Assembly (NCBI GenBank): GCA_013398295.1
Contig: VZSF01001910.1
Span: forward strand, 1 to 64,000
Source of the DNA: Chionis minor
Lineage: Eukaryota; Chordata; Aves; Charadriiformes; Chionididae
Length of the DNA stretch: 64,000 nt
Reading direction: 5' to 3'
The notes under the pieces were generated by a model that saw nothing but the letters and a program-made list of their open reading frames with translations, had not been told where the DNA came from and did no database searches. The position numbers were made by a program, and so were the translations under genes. Numbering within the stretch: position 1 is the first letter of the stretch; each line of letters begins with the position of its first letter. This document shows, one piece after another, positions 1 through 9,199 of this stretch.

Positions 1-480
1 GGGGACATTGAGCAAGCCCCATCTGCAGACGTAAGGAAAACGCCGCTGCGGATGTGCTGCCACATGGGGTGCCACGTGGGATCCTGGGGACAGAGGAGCC
101 AGCTGGTGCCCAGCCGTGGTGGTCCCCAGAAACATCCCCTTCCCCCGGGCTGTCCCTGAGCTGGCCAGGGACAGGGATGGGCATGGGCACCTCATGCCAT
201 GATGTGAAGCTGCTGTGGCCACAGCACTGGCCACCTTCCCACCACCCCCATTCTGGGGCAGAGGCCACGGCTGGGGCAACGGCCAGCACTGCCCGTCCCC
301 GCGTGTCCCTGTGGCGTGTGGCAATCAGGGAAGATTGTTCTATTTGGGGAAAGGCCGCGGGGTCCCTCATCCCTTTTGCAACCCTTGGCGGCGGCAACTC
401 TCCCACCAGCCAGGTGCCCGCACTGCTGTCTGCCCTCTCCTCTCCAGACCTGTCCCCATCACTCCTCGTACAGACTCAGT
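1..480. repeat. Left arm of an inverted repeat
   Basis: The reverse complement of 1980-2437 matches this arm strongly, including the opening bases (GGGGACATTGAGCAAGCCCC) and a long block around 240-450. The arm is cut by the window edge and on its inner side by a CR1 insertion at 484. No credible gene is seen here. Confidence 0.75.
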
Positions 481-483
481 GAG

Positions 484-830
484 TGTTTTTGGTTGGAAAA
501 GGCCCTTAAGATCATCGAGTACAACCAATAACTTCACACCGCCAATTCCACCACTAAGCCGTGTCCTTCAGCACCATCTTTCAAATACCTCCAGGGATAG
601 TGACTCAACCTCTTCCCTGGGCTGCCTGTTCCAATGCTTGATGATCCTTTTGGAGAAGGCATTTTTCCTAATATCCATCCTAAACCTCCCCTGGTGCAAC
701 TTGAGGCCATTTCGTCTTGTCCTATCGCTTGTTCCTTGGGAGAAGAGATTGACCCCCACCTCGCTACACCCTCCTCTCAGGTGGTTGTAGAGAGCGAGAA
801 GGTCTCCCCTCAGCCTCCTCTTCTCTCATC
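484..830 (-). mobile_element. CR1 LINE fragment
   Basis: The plus strand reads as the reverse complement of a CR1 3' region: a GGTTGGAAAAGGCC-type start, CTCCAGGGATAG, and a TTGGGAGAAGAGATTGACCC block. It interrupts the left inverted-repeat arm region. Confidence 0.85.
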
Positions 831-1319
831 CCTTCCCGAGTGGCCCTGGCCCCTTCCTGCCGAGGGACCCGGCCCTACATGGAGGTGTGGGGGTGCTCCT
901 GGCTCCATGTCTGCCCCGGCCAGGAGCTTGTCCACATGTGGCTCTGGGCCACGGCGGAGCTGCTGGAAGGAGTGTTGCGGGGGGACACGGGGGACACTGC
1001 CCCCCTGTCCACTTGTTTCTGCTGTGGCATCATCCTCCTGAGCTGGCGCAGCACTGGGGGCGTTAGGGGGGCTCTGCAGCCCCAGGTCGCTCCCCAACTC
1101 CCTGTCCTTGGGACACGAATCATTCCCAAAGCTCCCCCGTGCCTCTGGGGACCCATCAGCCAAAACTAGGCCTCCCACATCCCGTTGGGAGACATCAGCG
1201 GAAGCCACCGGTGCCAGCAGCGATGGCAGCAGGAGCAGGGGCAGAGGTCTGGGCTGAGCTGAACTGGGGTGCTCAGTGCCGGGGGGTGGTCCTGGGGGAG
1301 GCTCCTCAGGGACATCGGG

Positions 1320-1508
1320 ACCCTCAGGAGGTGCAGTGAGATCCTCAGGTCTCTGCTGCCACAGACCCCACATTTCGGAAAGCCTCTCCCTGAGCCACCA
1401 TCCTCCTGGGGACGCCGTCCCCAGCCATGGCCCAGAGGGTGGAAAATGCCACCACACGAGTGTCCCTGTGTTGTCCCCTGTCAGCTCCTGCTGTCACCAT
1501 CCCCCCAT
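1320..1508 (-). repeat. Dispersed low-copy segment, inverted relative to 5000-5165
   Basis: The reverse complement resembles 5000-5165. Both have a GTGGTGRCATTTT core, a shared CCATGG and a shared stretch around GGTCTCTGC. No gene function is evident. The bases between 840 and 1980 otherwise hold no recognised feature. Confidence 0.6.
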
Positions 1509-1979
1509 GGCACCAGGAGAGGCAGGGGACTGAGGTGCCACAGCCCAGGGGTGCTGAGCACAGCCCCGCGCCGGGCTGTCCCTGGCCCAGCTGCCCCAAG
1601 GGAGCTGGAGATGCTGGGTCAGAGATGTCCCCATTGGCTGCCACCATGCCTGGGCAGGAAACTCATGTCCCAGGGAGTCATGGCATCAGGCATCATGGCA
1701 TCTCCCAGCGGAGGCTGACAGTTGTCACTAGTGGCTGCAGACCAACGTGTCCTCCATGAACTCCATGGTGAAGCTCCAGCCTCAGCGTGAATGCAGGTCA
1801 CCATGCCCACCCTGGGGGACCCCAGGACATCTGTGCACCTCCAGGGAGCCCCCAGGGGGCCCAGATGCCCCAAGAGCATGGGGCCAGCAGCACTTGCCCA
1901 CCTTGGTGCAGTGCTGGGCCACACAGCAGGACACCCAGAAATGCTGGGGACACCCTGGAAGGGACAAGACGGGTGGAGG

Positions 1980-2437
1980 GGACAGGTCAGGGGGGCAGAG
2001 GAGAGGCAGCAGTGTGGGCACCTGGCTGGGACATGTTGGGGTGGGAGTGGGGGAGCTGCCACCGCCAAGGGGTGCAAAAGGGACAAGGGACCCCGTGGCC
2101 TTTCCACAAATAGAACAATCTTCCCCGATTGCCACACACTGCAGGGACACGTGGGGATGGGCAGTGCTGGCCGTTGCCCCAGTTGTGGCCTCTGCCCCAG
2201 AACGGGGGTGCTGGGGTGGTGGCACCATCCGTGCTCCTCCATGTGCAGAGATGGATCCCTGAAACGGCTGCAGGCGTTTCACATCATATAGTTTTGTCCC
2301 ATCCCTGTCCCCATCCCATTACCCCAGGATCCCATGTGGGACACGATACGGCAGCGCATCCACAGTGAGATTTTCCACGGCTGCAACCGCCTCCAGGCCA
2401 GCCGTTTCGGATGGGGCTTGCTCAATGTCCCCGGAGG
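1980..2437. repeat. Right arm of an inverted repeat, upstream of THRSP copy 1
   Basis: Read on the minus strand this segment matches 1-480 at what looks like 85-90% identity. It lies next to the candidate ChoRE, so its mirror partner points off the left edge of the window. Confidence 0.75.
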
Positions 2438-2440
2438 GTT

Positions 2441-2457
2441 CACGTGCCGAGCGCGTG
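2441..2457 (+). promoter_or_regulatory. Candidate carbohydrate response element (ChREBP/MLX) upstream of THRSP copy 1
   Basis: CACGTG, five bases, then CGCGTG. This fits the published ChoRE consensus CAYGNGNNNNNCNCRTG at every position. It lies about 470 bases upstream of the ATG of the first THRSP copy. THRSP is a classical ChREBP target in mammals. It sits just outside the near-identical block, and I saw no match in the roughly 800 bases above the second copy. Confidence 0.6.
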
Positions 2458-2594
2458 GCAGCAAGGAGGAGGGGGGTGATGGCCCCGGCGGCAGCACTGC
2501 TGCCGGCTCCGGGGGGCAGGAGCTGGCCCCACTCTCCCGGTGCCCCAGAAGGGGTTGTGTCGGGGACACGGGAAGGGTCGGGAGAAGCTTTGGG

Positions 2595-3106
2595 CACCTC
2601 TCCTCCCGGCCACCCCGCGCCCAGCGTGGGGACGCAGCGGGACCCCCGGCCAGCTCGGGTGAAGGCCACGGGGAGGCTGGTCCAGGACAGATTGCACAGA
2701 GCCGGGGACACGGCGTGGCCGAGCCCCAGCTGGGCTGGAGCCAAGCCCGGCCCCGCGGCCGTCCATGCCGGCCCGGGGCTGGCCGGAGGGGACAGCAGAG
2801 GACAGCAGAGGAGGGACGTGCCCCATAAAAAGCCCTCGGTGGGGACGGGGAGCAGGCGGCACCCCAAGAAGAGCCCCGAGCGGCGCTGTCAGAGAGGCGG
2901 GAGCGGGGCCATGGAGCAGTACTTCTCAGCCACCCAGAAGATGGAGCAGGAGGTGATGTTCCCCAGCCTGCTCCGAGGGGTCTTCCCGCAGCAGGAGGGA
3001 GCGGCCCCGGCCGCAGGCGGCCACACGGACCTCTACGAGCGCTACCAGCTCCTCAAGGCCATCAAGCCCATGGTGGAGAAAGGCCTGGCCTCTGTCAATG
3101 ACCAGA
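2595..3106 (+). repeat. THRSP near-identical block, copy 1 (promoter plus N-terminal half)
   Basis: This block aligns with 7376-7895 almost without change. It spans the proximal promoter, the 5'UTR and the first 65 codons. Differences noticed are a few substitutions and an 8-base insertion just before the TATA-like box in the other copy. Identity stops abruptly at both ends. Confidence 0.85.
2825..2831 (+). promoter_or_regulatory. TATA-like box of THRSP copy 1
   Basis: The sequence ATAAAAA lies 80 bases before the start codon. Transcription would start near 2855, giving a short 5'UTR. The second copy has the same motif in the same context. Confidence 0.65.
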
Positions 3107-3306
3107 GCCAGAGCACCGCCGACGCCGACACATCCTCGGACGACGACGACACCATGGATGCCCAGCTGGAGGAGCGCCTGTCCCACCACCTGGCCGGCTT
3201 GCAGCAGGTCCTCACCCACCTCACCAGGGACACCAACGCCCTCACCCGGAGGTACAGCCAGATCCTGGAGCAGATCAGCCCGAGCGAGGGGCAGCCCAGC
3301 TGGTGA
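2911..3306 (+). CDS. THRSP: Thyroid hormone-responsive Spot 14 protein, first tandem copy
   Basis: An uninterrupted 131-codon frame begins at an ATG in strong Kozak context (GCCATGG). The protein starts MEQYFSATQKMEQEVMFPSL and has the Spot 14/MID1IP1 architecture. There is a conserved N-terminal helix, the YQLLKAIKPMVEKGL segment near residues 45-60, and an acidic linker with four consecutive Asp around residue 75. A heptad-like C-terminal helix follows from LEERLSHH to YSQILEQI. In the known family, Spot 14 acts in liver and fat to promote fatty-acid synthesis and pairs with MID1IP1, which promotes acetyl-CoA carboxylase polymerisation. Chicken is known to carry duplicated THRSP alpha and beta genes; I cannot say which this one is. 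The frame stays open far upstream of the ATG, but that stretch is GC-rich promoter and not credible protein. The stop is followed 18 bases later by a splice-donor-like site, matching the family's intron in the 3'UTR. Confidence 0.93.
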   Translation: MEQYFSATQKMEQEVMFPSLLRGVFPQQEGAAPAAGGHTDLYERYQLLKAIKPMVEKGLASVNDQSQSTADADTSSDDDDTMDAQLEERLSHHLAGLQQVLTHLTRDTNALTRRYSQILEQISPSEGQPSW

Positions 3307-3324
3307 CCCTGCCCTAGCCACCAG

Positions 3325-3677
3325 GTACGAGCTGGGGGGACGCGGAGCCCAGGGCAATGGGGCAAGGGCTGGCCGATGGTCCCGGGGAGGTCCCTCACAC
3401 TGCAGGGGTGGGGAGCTCCCGGGAGGTGCTGTGCCCCAAAACGGGGGCTGTGCCCCAAAATGCTGCAGATCTCCACCTCCGTGCTGAAGGAGGGGACTCA
3501 CCCCACCCCTCCGTGCAGAGACTCCGGGGGTTCAGGGTCTATGGACGTAGGGCTGGGGGAGCAGGTCTCTCCCTGGGGAGGCCTTTGGGACTCAGGAGAG
3601 CTGCCGTTGCAGGATGGGTGCTGGTGGCACGAAGGAGAGGACGTCCCCATCGCTGACCATCGTGGGCTCTTCCCCAG
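3325..3677 (+). other. Probable 3'UTR intron of THRSP copy 1
   Basis: A donor-like CAG/GTACGAG occurs 18 bases after the stop codon. A pyrimidine-rich acceptor ending TTCCCCAG lies at 3677. Spot 14 genes are known to carry an intron in the 3'UTR. The acceptor choice is tentative. Confidence 0.5.
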
Positions 3678-4000
3678 CCCCGCTCGCCCTCCCCGCACCG
3701 AGGCAGCTGATCTCCCGGCACGGGCACCGCACACCAGCGCCGGCTGTGACCACCCGAGAGCCAGATGGTGCCGTATCCTCATAGGAAGAAGCATCTGGAC
3801 GCCCGGGGAGGTCCATCGGCAGAGCCGCTCGCCTCCTGCCCTCCTCTTGATTTTCTAAGAGCAGCAGGGAGGCGGTGGCACTGCGCAGTGACTCTGGCCT
3901 CCAACGGCCCCTGCGACTGCCGAGCCCTTTTCCAGCTGGTTCCTGGACTCCGAGGGGTATTTTCCCCACTCTTTGCTAATAAAATGAGCCCTGAGAAGCC
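3678..4000 (+). other. Probable 3'UTR terminal exon of THRSP copy 1, with polyA signal
   Basis: AATAAA stands at 3978-3983, and the transcript should end 10-30 bases beyond. The stretch shares short motifs with the corresponding end of copy 2, for example GGGGTATTT, which supports it as a diverged homologous exon. Confidence 0.55.
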
Positions 4001-4126
4001 GTTGTCCATGGGTGCTTTCTCCTGCCTGGAGCCCTTGGGGAGTGCCCTGCTGTGGGGCAGGGGGACACGGGCTCTGCCGGGAGGGGGCTTTCCAGTGCAG
4101 TGGTGGCGAATGTGAAGGGATAAAGA

Positions 4127-4337
4127 ACCACAGAGCCAGAGGATGGTTTGTGTGGGAAAGGACCATCTACTCCAATCCCCTGCTGTGCGCAGGGGCAGCT
4201 TCCACCAGACCAGGCTGCTCCAAGCCCCGTCCAACTTGGCCTTGACCAGCTCCAGGGATGGGGCAGCCACAGCTTCTCTGGGCAACCTGGGCCAGGGTCT
4301 CACCACCCTCAGCGTAAAGAATTTCTCCCCGAGTCCT
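4127..4337 (-). mobile_element. CR1 LINE 3' fragment
   Basis: Recognised by CAGGCTGCTCCAAGCCCCGT and GGGATGGGGCAGCCACAGCT, in reverse-complement CR1 order. Confidence 0.85.
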
Positions 4338-4344
4338 GCTGCTG

Positions 4345-4396
4345 TGCACCCGGGAGGGAGGGAGGGAGGGAGGGAGACAGACAGACAGACAGACAT
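4345..4396. repeat. Compound microsatellite (GGGA)n(GACA)n
   Basis: Runs of GGGA pass directly into GACA repeats beside the CR1 fragment. Confidence 0.9.
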
Positions 4397-4999
4397 CAGC
4401 CCCCACAGGAGTCACGAGATTCAGGATCCTCTTCCAAGCTCTCCCTGGACTTGTCCCCCCACTGCTGGTGCTGCCCTGTGCCCCACAGCTCCCCATGCCG
4501 TTCTGCTGCCCATTGGGGCTTCTGCCCCAGAGCTGCCTCAAGTAGGGCTGAGCCTGGGGACTGTCCCCGAGGGGCAGCAGACCTGCAGGTCTCAGCCCCT
4601 CTGGGAAGACACCACCCTCGGGACCCCGGCCCCGTGTCCACGTTTGAGTTCCCTTGGAGGTTCCGATCTCCTCCTGCCTGCTCAGGACTTTTCTGCTGGC
4701 TGTCAAGACCACGGTGGCTTCAACTCATCCTCCCTACAGCGGGGACACGGTCCCCAGAAACCAGTGGCCAAGTAGCTGGTGGTGGGCTGGGGGGGCTTTG
4801 GAGAGGGGCCCTGGCAACTGCGTGGCTCTGGGAAGGATGGCAGGGACCCCTGCGGGAGGGGACGGCAGCTTGGGGACAGACCTGGAGCCCTCCCACACGT
4901 GACAGAGCACCAGGCACGTCTGAGCCACAACAAAGACAGTCCCGGGGATTTGGAGGGGGGAGGCAGAGACATGGGGGGGTCTGACAGCAGGAGGTGCTG

Positions 5000-5165
5000 G
5001 GGATGACGTGGGGACACTTGGGGACACGCGCGTGGTGACATTTTTCCCCCTTGCCAAGCCATGGCTGTGGGAGGGCTCCCCAAGAGGATGGTGGGTCGGG
5101 GGGGAGCTTTCCCAAATTTCAGGTCTGTGGCTGCAGAGACCCGAGGATCTCATTGCACCACGGCC
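5000..5165 (+). repeat. Dispersed low-copy segment
   Basis: Matches 1320-1508 in inverted orientation. It also resembles, more weakly, the start of the copy 2 3'UTR intron at about 8128-8230. It may be a remnant of another THRSP duplication. The rest of 4400-6700 is GC-rich intergenic DNA without a recognised gene. Confidence 0.55.
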
Positions 5166-5726
5166 CCAAATCCGGCTTTTCTGCGACAGGAGGTGCCGAG
5201 CAGCACGTTCCCCAAAACACGGGCAAACACAACTGCCCAAAGGCAGTGCCGGGACTTCAGAGCAGATCCGGGCCCAGGTCGCTCCTCAGCCCTGGCAACG
5301 TTGGAGCCTTCTGCCTCATCCAGAAACAGCACAACATGAGGAGGATGCTGGGAGACACCGTAGTTGTCCCCATTGCAAGGCCACCTCAGGGTGGGGCGTG
5401 ATGGCACAGGCTACAGGAGAAGTGGAGCTGGAAGATGGACATGGGGTCTCCAAACCGCCTTTGGAGCTGCTCTGCCTCTGCTGAGCCATGAGGAATGCAG
5501 GGACGCGGGAGCCAGTGAGGTGAGGAGGCGATGTCCTTCTGGTGGTCTACCTGGCTGGAGCTCAGGGATGGGACTTACGTCACCTACAGAAGACAGTGGT
5601 CGCAGCGAAGAAGGCCTGTGGTCACCTCTGTCAATGGCTTTTGGCTCGGGTTGTGCACTGGGCAGCTGGAGGGGCTGGTGGTACCCTGGGGAATTATCAT
5701 GGTGGGACATTTGGGGAAGCGCTCAG

Positions 5727-5756
5727 CACCGCTGTTGGATGTGACTGATAAGAGAG
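5727..5756 (+). repeat. Direct repeat with a GATA motif, unit 1
   Basis: CACCGCTGTTGGATGTGACT followed by GATAAGAG. A near copy occurs at 5983-6010. Confidence 0.6.
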
Positions 5757-5982
5757 GCAAGAGACTTCCAGAAAAGGCCTGTGACGTGGGACAGCTGGAA
5801 GGACATGCTGACGACTCATGGGCCACTCGCAATCCCTCAAGTCCCTCTCCGTGAGCTGCTGTCTGGCCAGCCGACCCCGACCCCGCTGTTTCACGAGAAA
5901 CTTCTGCCTGCGCCGATTGCAGGGCGTTGCATCACGCTGCCCCCGGGGATGCGTCAAGCCCCGACGCTGCCCGGCTGCTGGC

Positions 5983-6010
5983 CACCGCTGTTGGACGTGG
6001 CTGATAAGAG
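5983..6010 (+). repeat. Direct repeat with a GATA motif, unit 2
   Basis: CACCGCTGTTGGACGTGGCT followed by GATAAGAG, 256 bases after unit 1. Confidence 0.6.
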
Positions 6011-6714
6011 ACACGAGGTGGTCACAGGAAAGTTCTGTGTCCTTGAAAACCCCAGCGCCGGTCCCTGGCAGGACGGGGGCAGACGGGGCAAATCAGGCCC
6101 TCTCCGGCATGGCAGGGGGACGCTGGCTCCGCGCTGCCCTGGAAAGGCTCCCGGGGCACCGGCACCGCTGCCAGTCTCCGAGGGGAAACGTCCTTTTCCG
6201 TTGGCAGCATGGAAGCCCATCAGGATTGCGGGTTTGTTTGCCTCTCTTTAACAACATCTAATTAACCAGAAAGCAGCGACCTGGGCGCACCGCCTCGGGA
6301 TCAGCCAAGAGCTAAAGTACAGTTTCGACCCCAGACTTTAAATAGATAAGGAATTCCAAGCATCCCGCTCTACCCAGTCCCAAGAAGCCCTCACCCCACT
6401 GTCCCGACGCGTGGGGCAGCTTCCCTGCCTGCCCCCCTGCCTTTGGATTTGGGGATGCGCCGGCCTCAGCCGAACCCCCCGCTGCTGCCGATCGCCCGCC
6501 CGTGCGGGTGCCGGGGGGAAAAGCATCCCCACAAATTCCCAGCCACAACCCCCAGCTCTGGCTCCCTGCTCGGCCAGGTTGGCCGTGAGCCATCAAGGTG
6601 TCCACGGGGCAAAGACGGCCACCAGCCTCCTGGGAGGAGGGGGAGGGCGGGAGGGAGGGGATCCTTCCCCCCCGCTCAGCCCTGGGGACACAAATCTGGG
6701 TGCCGGGTCCTGTC

Positions 6715-7128
6715 CCCGCTCCCCAGTACAAGGGAGACATGGACACGCTGGAGAGAGGCCAGGGAAGGTCCACGAAGGTGATGAAAGGACTGAGAGAGCT
6801 GGGACTGGTCAGCCTGGAGAACTGAAGGCTCAGGGGGATCTCGTCCGTGTGTCTGAAGACCTGATGGGGCGTGCGGAGAAGATGGAGCCGGAGTCTTGCC
6901 CGTGACAGGACAAGAGCCAATGGGCACAAACCGAAATGCAGGAAATCCCATCAGAACATCAGAAAAAACTTTCCTTTTCTTTACAGTGAGGGTGGTCAAA
7001 CACTGGCCCGGGCTGCCCAGAGTGGTGGTGGAGTCTCCATCCTCGGAGATATCCCAAACCCACTTGGGCACAGTCCCGTCGCTGGCCCTGCTTGAGCAGG
7101 GGTTGGACTAGATCATCTCCAGAGGCTG
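6715..7128 (+). mobile_element. CR1 LINE 3' fragment
   Basis: Sense-orientation CR1 motifs are visible: a GAGAGGCCAGGGAAGGTC-type start, GTGACAGGACAAGAG, GGTGGTCAAACACTGG, GGGCTGCCCAGAG and GGTTGGACTAGATCATCTCC. Confidence 0.85.
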
Positions 7129-7375
7129 TGAGCACCACCCACACCGGCCGAGAAGAAGGAGGGTGGCTGGGGCAGAGCTCACGGTGGAGTCCCAGTCTCT
7201 GGAGAAACCCATCACTCTCTCTCCTTCCTCCCTCCACAAAATTGCCTCAAATCAATGTAGTTTTCCCTGCAGCCTGCCTGCACTGGGGGGCAGGGGCTTG
7301 ACCCACACTGTCGCAGGGCCTCGGGAGCATTTGGGATGGTGGTGATGGGTCGTGATGGGTTTGGAGAGACCCTGC

Positions 7376-7895
7376 CACCTCTCCTCCCGGCCACCCCGCG
7401 CCCAGCGTGGGGACGCAGCGGGACCCCCGGCCAGCTCGGGTGAAGGCCACGGGGAGGCTGGTCCAGGACAGATTGCACAGAGCCGGGGACCCGGCGTGGC
7501 CGAGCCCCAGCTGGGCTGGAGCCAAGCCCGGCCCCGCGGCCGTCCATGCCGGCCCGGGGCTGGCCGGAGGGGACAGCAGAGGACAGCAGAGGAGGGACAT
7601 GCCCCGGCCCCGCATAAAAAGCCCTCGGTGGGGACGGGGAGCAGGCGGCACCCCAAGAAGAGCCCCGAGCGGCGCTGTCAGAGAGGCGGGAGCGGGGCCA
7701 TGGAGCAGTACTTCTCAGCCACCCAGAAGATGGAGCAGGAGGTGATGTTCCCCAGCCTGCTCCGAGGGGTCTTCCCGCAGCAAGAGGGAGCGGCCCCGGC
7801 CGCAGGCGGCCACACGGACCTCTACGAGCGCTACCAGCTCCTCAAGGCCATCAAGCCCATGGTGGAGAAAGGCCTGGCCTCTGTCAATGACCAGA
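7376..7895 (+). repeat. THRSP near-identical block, copy 2
   Basis: Partner of the block at 2595-3106. It is 8 bases longer because of an insertion of GGCCCCGC directly upstream of the TATA-like box. A CR1 fragment at 6715-7128 lies upstream, so flanking DNA beyond the block is unrelated to that of the first copy. Confidence 0.85.
7614..7620 (+). promoter_or_regulatory. TATA-like box of THRSP copy 2
   Basis: ATAAAAA, 80 bases before the ATG exactly as in the first copy, but preceded by an extra 8 bases that move distal elements relative to it. Confidence 0.65.
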
Positions 7896-8089
7896 CCGTG
7901 ACCAGCAATGACGCTGATACAGCCTTGGACGAGGGTGCAGACAACAATCTGGAAGAGCGTCTCTCCCATCACGTCAATGGCTTGCAGCAAGTTCTGACAG
8001 ATCTCACCAAAAATACCAAAGCCCTCACCCGGAGGTACAGCCAGATCCTGGAGCAGATCAACCTCAGTGAAGATCAGTCCAGCTCTTGA
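7700..8089 (+). CDS. THRSP: Thyroid hormone-responsive Spot 14 protein, second tandem copy
   Basis: A 129-codon frame starts in the same GCCATGG context as the first copy, 4.8 kb downstream and in the same orientation. Residues 1 to about 65 are identical in protein to the first copy, with one silent base change noticed. After the VNDQ motif the two proteins diverge sharply. This copy has TVTSNDADTALDEGADNN where the first has a serine- and aspartate-rich linker. The C-terminal helix is LEERLSHHVNGLQQVLTDL, ending in an identical YSQILEQI block. The second half is less GC-rich than the first copy, so it is an older paralogue rather than a new duplicate. The frame is intact and keeps family length, so it is probably functional. 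This pair corresponds to the alpha/beta duplication described in chicken; the assignment of names is open. Confidence 0.92.
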   Translation: MEQYFSATQKMEQEVMFPSLLRGVFPQQEGAAPAAGGHTDLYERYQLLKAIKPMVEKGLASVNDQTVTSNDADTALDEGADNNLEERLSHHVNGLQQVLTDLTKNTKALTRRYSQILEQINLSEDQSSS

Positions 8090-8111
8090 GCCAGCACCCC
8101 CAGCCTCTGAG

Positions 8112-8856
8112 GTAAGAGCTTGGGGAGATGCAGTGGCGAGGAGATATCCGTGTGGTAACGTACTTTGTCCTCTTGCCCCATCATCTGGGTGGTTTTCCAA
8201 AGTTTGCATCAAAACCTCAAGTCCCAGGAGTTACGCGTCTGTGTTGCTCAACAGATACATGCCCCTGGATTTGTCTTTCCCAATTTCCCAGTGGTGCAAG
8301 CTCTGCCACTGAGCAAAGGTCATTTTGTGTTGTCCCCAGGACACCCCAGCTCGCACCATAGGCAATGTCTGGCTGCTGCTGGGCAGACACGAAAGATCTC
8401 AGGGCCAAAAGGGCTAGGTGGTTGGAGGACCCCGAGCTCTGGACTCCAGGAGCTGCCAAACACTGGTGCTCTGGCTGTTTCTCTTATTCCTCTGACGGAA
8501 AACACAACAGAGTCATTTTAGGGAGGCATTTGGCACTTTCAGGTCTCCAAATGTCTAAATTTGACATGTCACCTGCAAACAGCTCAGACACTTCAATGTT
8601 CCCCTAGCCTGGAAAGCAAACCCATTCTCGGTGCTGGTGGGATTTTCATCCCCAAGACCCCTTGGGGAGACATCCCTATGTCCCACCAGACACGGGGCTT
8701 GTGGCCGAGATCCTTACAGTGAAATAGAGAGCTCAGCGAGGCAACAGCAACAACAGGGAGTATTAACAGGGACTTTACAATGTTAACCCTTGTTTTGGAG
8801 GAAGCCCAGCCAGGAATGAGGACATCCTGGCCAAACCGTGTTTGTTATCCCCACAG
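8112..8856 (+). other. Probable 3'UTR intron of THRSP copy 2
   Basis: A good donor, GAG/GTAAGA, lies 22 bases after the stop. Candidate acceptors are CCACAG ending at 8856 and CCGCAG ending at 8875; I cannot choose between them. The length differs from the copy 1 intron. Confidence 0.5.
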
Positions 8857-9195
8857 GGTGATCCGTTGTCCGCAGCCCAGCGGCATTTTTTTCTCCTGCG
8901 CCGAGTCCCACCGAGGAACGTCCTCTGTGAGCAGTGCAGAGCTTGGCCATCTGCCCACCGGGCACCACCTGTACCATCCGACGTGTCCTGCGGCCGATCC
9001 TGCCGGCAACCTTGCTGCTTCGTTTCACCCCTGTTCCAGGGGTATTTCTGCAGGGCAGAAATGAGTGTTTCACGTTACTGCTTTGTAGAAGGCACCTGTA
9101 ACTTCGAAGCAATGCTTTTTTTTCCCTGTGTGTGCCTAAACCCTCCCAACCGGTCTCTTTGATAATGTAAATAAAACGCAAAGCCTTGTGCGAAT
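8857..9195 (+). other. Probable 3'UTR terminal exon of THRSP copy 2, with polyA signal
   Basis: AATAAA at 9170-9175 is followed by a GT-rich stretch typical of a cleavage site. No open frame of note is present. Confidence 0.55.
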
Positions 9196-9199
9196 GTGT

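Noticed and set aside
810..1457. 215-codon minus-strand frame in GC-rich DNA
   Set aside because: Proline- and glycine-rich chance translation; no domain, and the segment belongs to duplicated non-coding DNA.
2365..2910. 182-codon open frame running into THRSP copy 1
   Set aside because: It is GC-rich promoter including the TATA-like box. The ATG at 2911 has a strong context and fits the family start.
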